From: Vreelandella neptunia
GTDB taxonomy: Bacteria; Pseudomonadota; Gammaproteobacteria; Pseudomonadales; Halomonadaceae
DNA length: 64,000 nucleotides
Assembly (NCBI RefSeq): GCF_034479615.1
Contig: NZ_CP140255.1
Location: forward strand, 1,736,001 to 1,800,000
Direction: 5' to 3'
The notes beneath the pieces are model-generated. The model was not told where the DNA came from. It worked only from the letters and a program-made list of their open reading frames with translations, and did no database searches. Shown piece after piece: positions 61,684 to 64,000 of the stretch; position 1 is the stretch's first letter, and the number at the start of each line of letters is the position of its first letter. The translations under genes and the position numbers were made by a program.

Positions 61684-63555
61684 TTAAAATTCCTCTTTGC
61701 TAAATGCTACAAAGCCGAGGTTGTGTTCTGAAAGCACTTTTTCAATAGACCGAATTTCATAGTATATTTTTGACATTATGTTAGGTATGTCTATACCGCT
61801 AGAATAGATTTCTTCATATTTTATAATTAATTTATCTCTTACAGTAACTAATGACTTGGCTTTTTCAACTGTCACAACCTTGTATTGACATACAGCCATA
61901 TCACATATCCTATCACAATCTGGATTCGTGCAATATCCACCGGGATGCTCAATGATAGATAGTCGTCCTTCCTCAACTTGGTTACGTATTTCTTCTTTAC
62001 TTAGATATATTGTTGAATCTCCTTCTGTCCGAAGATTTTTAATTCTCCTACCTTCTGGGCCTGCTAACGTTTCAGCTTCATTGTAGAGATGGTACAAAAT
62101 ATCAGTCATGTAATTTTTATTTTCACCTGCTATTTCGTTTTGAAGGTCGTTATCAATAATCATATCAAGGTAAGAGGCAATGTTGGCTTGGTTTGCATAC
62201 CAAGCGGTCATCGCTATGTTTATGTGCTTAAACTGATATTTTATATCCAATAGAGAAGCTAATTTGTTGCGTACCAAGTAAACAGCAAAAGTACGCCGAA
62301 AACAGTGAGGGTGGACTTCTAATATGTCGCCTGTTTTCAATTCACCTGTTCGCGTAGGGTTTAAGAGATTGAATTCTTTTACTTCTTCCTTATTTGCACG
62401 ATAGTCTAGTGAACGCACGAACTTTCTAAGAGAATGAGCGAGTGACTGCTTTCCTGCTTTAGGTGTATTAGCCGTTGTGTATGGAAGTGTTAAGAACAAA
62501 CTATTCACATCGTTTAAAACTCTATCTCTTTCATCTTTATGCTGTATATTTGCTGCTCGATTCAACCATTTTTCACGAGCAAAGCCGAAAGCATCCCACA
62601 AAAGCTCAATAGCTTTTTTTACACTCGGAATAGTAACCCATGAGGTTTGCCTCTCAACGCCGCCTACGTTAGGCTTAGTATGCTTTCCGTTAAGAATAGA
62701 TACTGTAAAGCCTGCATATTTTTTTTCTTGGTATGATTCGATATTAAAAGCTTTGATTTCACTGTCCCTGCACCCTGTGAAAGCAGCAATAACGATATAG
62801 CACGCCCCTCTTAATTTTGATAGCCAAGCGCCGCTATAGTCAAAAGTAATATCTAAACCATTAGGTGCGCTTTTTACATTTTTAAGGGCATACTTAATGC
62901 GCGTCCTAACTGCTGAGTATTTTCCAATCGATATTTCGTATTCGCTAGTATACTCATCATAAGACGCAGATATTTGATGCCTGTATGGGTGTAGTTTTTC
63001 AACGAAACTGAGAGCTTCGCTGTAGTAAGCTGAAGCTATTTTTTCAGGCAAACAAACAGACTGTGAAAAAGTATCACCATGTGGTGCTAAATAAATAGAT
63101 AGTTTTTCAAAATTATCGATCTTTCGAGTTATGATGCCTTCATTTTGAGCATGGGTGACAAAAATAAGGTGATTTTTCCATGTTTTATACTTAAGATTTC
63201 TTTTTTTAGCTTCTTCTAGAAAAACTCTATAGTTATGGTCATTATTTATAAAGCCAAAATCGCTTCCGCCACAAGCTGTGATGCAACGCTCAAATATTGC
63301 GGCACCTGATAATAGATTTTCAATAGAGCTTTTCTGAGAGCTAAGTGTTGTTTTGTTAAGAAGATTGTAAACAATTTCTTTGGCGCTAGACTTAAAGTTT
63401 CCGGTAAGCATGCTGAAAGAAATGTTGAAGTTGAGTGACCATATAATCCATTTGTCAGATATGTAATAACTATAAGGTTGTCCATCGGAGTCGTAAGACA
63501 CTATAACATCGCTGGAGTTGTTGTATAGCTCTTTGGTTTTAAGTTTTTGGTTCAT
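61684..63555 (-). CDS. tyrosine-recombinase-type integrase of the island (GmtZ-like)
   Basis: A 623-residue protein. Catalytic residues of tyrosine recombinases can be read as Arg in AFTGCRDSEIKAF (about residue 263), the HxxR box HPHCFRRTFAVYL (about 414-417), a His/Lys in YQFKHINIAMTA, and Tyr in AMTAWYANQA (about 449). A cysteine-rich region YCTNPDCDRICDMAVCQYK (about 553-571) may bind zinc. Base composition is clearly A/T-richer than the chromosome left of the IS. The start overlaps the preceding gene's stop by one base (TAATG). The arrangement matches recombinase modules of the gamma-mobile-trio or Tn554 type. Confidence 0.72.
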   Translation of the reverse strand: MNQKLKTKELYNNSSDVIVSYDSDGQPYSYYISDKWIIWSLNFNISFSMLTGNFKSSAKEIVYNLLNKTTLSSQKSSIENLLSGAAIFERCITACGGSDFGFINNDHNYRVFLEEAKKRNLKYKTWKNHLIFVTHAQNEGIITRKIDNFEKLSIYLAPHGDTFSQSVCLPEKIASAYYSEALSFVEKLHPYRHQISASYDEYTSEYEISIGKYSAVRTRIKYALKNVKSAPNGLDITFDYSGAWLSKLRGACYIVIAAFTGCRDSEIKAFNIESYQEKKYAGFTVSILNGKHTKPNVGGVERQTSWVTIPSVKKAIELLWDAFGFAREKWLNRAANIQHKDERDRVLNDVNSLFLTLPYTTANTPKAGKQSLAHSLRKFVRSLDYRANKEEVKEFNLLNPTRTGELKTGDILEVHPHCFRRTFAVYLVRNKLASLLDIKYQFKHINIAMTAWYANQANIASYLDMIIDNDLQNEIAGENKNYMTDILYHLYNEAETLAGPEGRRIKNLRTEGDSTIYLSKEEIRNQVEEGRLSIIEHPGGYCTNPDCDRICDMAVCQYKVVTVEKAKSLVTVRDKLIIKYEEIYSSGIDIPNIMSKIYYEIRSIEKVLSEHNLGFVAFSKEEF

Positions 63556-64000
63556 TAGTAAATGTCCAGCATGAGTTCAATGTCGTTAGTGTCTTGCCAA
63601 AGAGGGTGTGGTGCATCTAAGTATTTTTGATAAGCCTCAAAGTAAACAGCTTCGTGTTTATCTCTCATTCGTTCAATAATAACCTGAACAGTATTGCTAA
63701 CTTTATGCAGTAAGCTTGTTGGTTTTGAGTTGATAGATGGGGTCGTAATAGACTCTAATATAACATCGCTGAATGATAGTAGTAACCATATATCTTCTAC
63801 TTCTGCTACCACTGCATGATGCATGCAACCAAAACACTCTAAAAACTTATGGCAAGCAACAAGCTCCGATTCGTTGGCAATTCCTTCTTTAATTAACGCA
63901 TTTTTTATCTTAATGGATTTTTCTTCAAAGGCTCCGCCGCATCTTAAACCGTTTGATAGTTTCTTGTATTTAGTGTCTGCATTGCTTTCTTTGATGGGGT
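63555..64000 (-). CDS. C-terminal part of a second recombinase, cut by the window edge (GmtY-like)
   Basis: The frame is open from the edge at 64000 to TAA at 63557-63555, 148 codons. The visible part contains LRCGGAFEEKSIKIKNAL, a CHKFLECFGCMHHAVVAEVED cluster in parts (cysteines and histidines), and WLLLSFSDVILESI. A C-x-F-L-x-C-F-x-C-x-x-H element followed by ED-RL-SF is typical of the end of island tyrosine recombinases such as GmtY or Tn554 TnpB-like proteins. The catalytic part lies outside the window. It is the most upstream visible gene of the coupled set. Confidence 0.6.
   Translation of the reverse strand, partial: PIKESNADTKYKKLSNGLRCGGAFEEKSIKIKNALIKEGIANESELVACHKFLECFGCMHHAVVAEVEDIWLLLSFSDVILESITTPSINSKPTSLLHKVSNTVQVIIERMRDKHEAVYFEAYQKYLDAPHPLWQDTNDIELMLDIY

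Overview
The window looks like a chromosomal segment of a gammaproteobacterium, most likely a member of the Halomonadaceae (Halomonas or Vreelandella). The reasons are the moderately high G+C, the acidic proteins, a complete liu leucine catabolism cluster with canonical LiuR operators, an IalB-like protein, and REP-like 'GTGGGAGG' palindromes. The assignment rests on gene content and style, since no rRNA or tRNA was seen.

Region 1 (1-6200) holds a DUF1294 membrane protein and an autoregulated trpR-trpE-trpG operon with a near-consensus Trp repressor operator. A Kef-type potassium/proton antiporter, a small outer-membrane beta-barrel protein and a methyltransferase follow. Region 2 (6200-23850) is one large branched-chain amino acid block. 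It contains the leucine pathway (LiuR, LiuA, LiuB, LiuC, LiuD, HMG-CoA lyase and an acyl-CoA synthetase), a divergent five-gene Liv-type ABC importer, and the valine branch (acyl-CoA dehydrogenase, 3-hydroxyisobutyryl-CoA hydrolase, 3-hydroxyisobutyrate dehydrogenase). LiuR-like palindromes precede all three transcription units, so uptake, leucine breakdown and valine breakdown probably form one regulon.

Region 3 (23850-41230) is accessory in character. It has GST and ketopantoate-reductase-like genes and a two-gene Gabija-type defence system (OLD/TOPRIM nuclease GajA plus UvrD-like helicase GajB) with repeats on both sides. After these come an SDR/TetR divergent pair, an IalB protein, a REP doublet, a 38-residue lysine-rich ORF, PAP2, GlxA-type and Crp/Fnr regulators, a metallo-hydrolase, an isochorismatase remnant, a LysE exporter, an O-methyltransferase, a GNAT enzyme and a YcaQ-type DNA glycosylase.

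Region 4 (41400-51220) contains a coiled-coil membrane protein with an internal duplication, an M48 lipoprotein protease, two diguanylate cyclases, DUF2784 and a SixA-CHAD fusion. It also has two unusual pairs. One is a ParD-like protein overlapping a methionine aminopeptidase gene behind a 39-bp palindrome. The other is a signal-less subtilase followed by a free-standing propeptide/inhibitor-like protein.

Region 5 (51210-56570) is a kynurenine operon (M20 peptidase, tryptophan 2,3-dioxygenase, kynureninase, arylformamidase). The divergent LysR gene is truncated by an IS3-family element (56570-57875) that has no matching target duplication. Region 6 (57876-64000) is the remnant of a mobile island. 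It has a truncated XRE gene, a divergent unknown zinc-ribbon protein, and a translationally coupled set of two tyrosine-recombinase-like genes, a small coiled-coil protein and topoisomerase III. This recalls the gamma-mobile-trio/Tn554-like recombinase modules, with topB added to the operon. The best candidates for something undescribed are the ParD-like/MetAP pair with its operator, the recombinase-topB island with the XRE/zinc-ribbon pair, and the subtilase with an inhibitor in trans.
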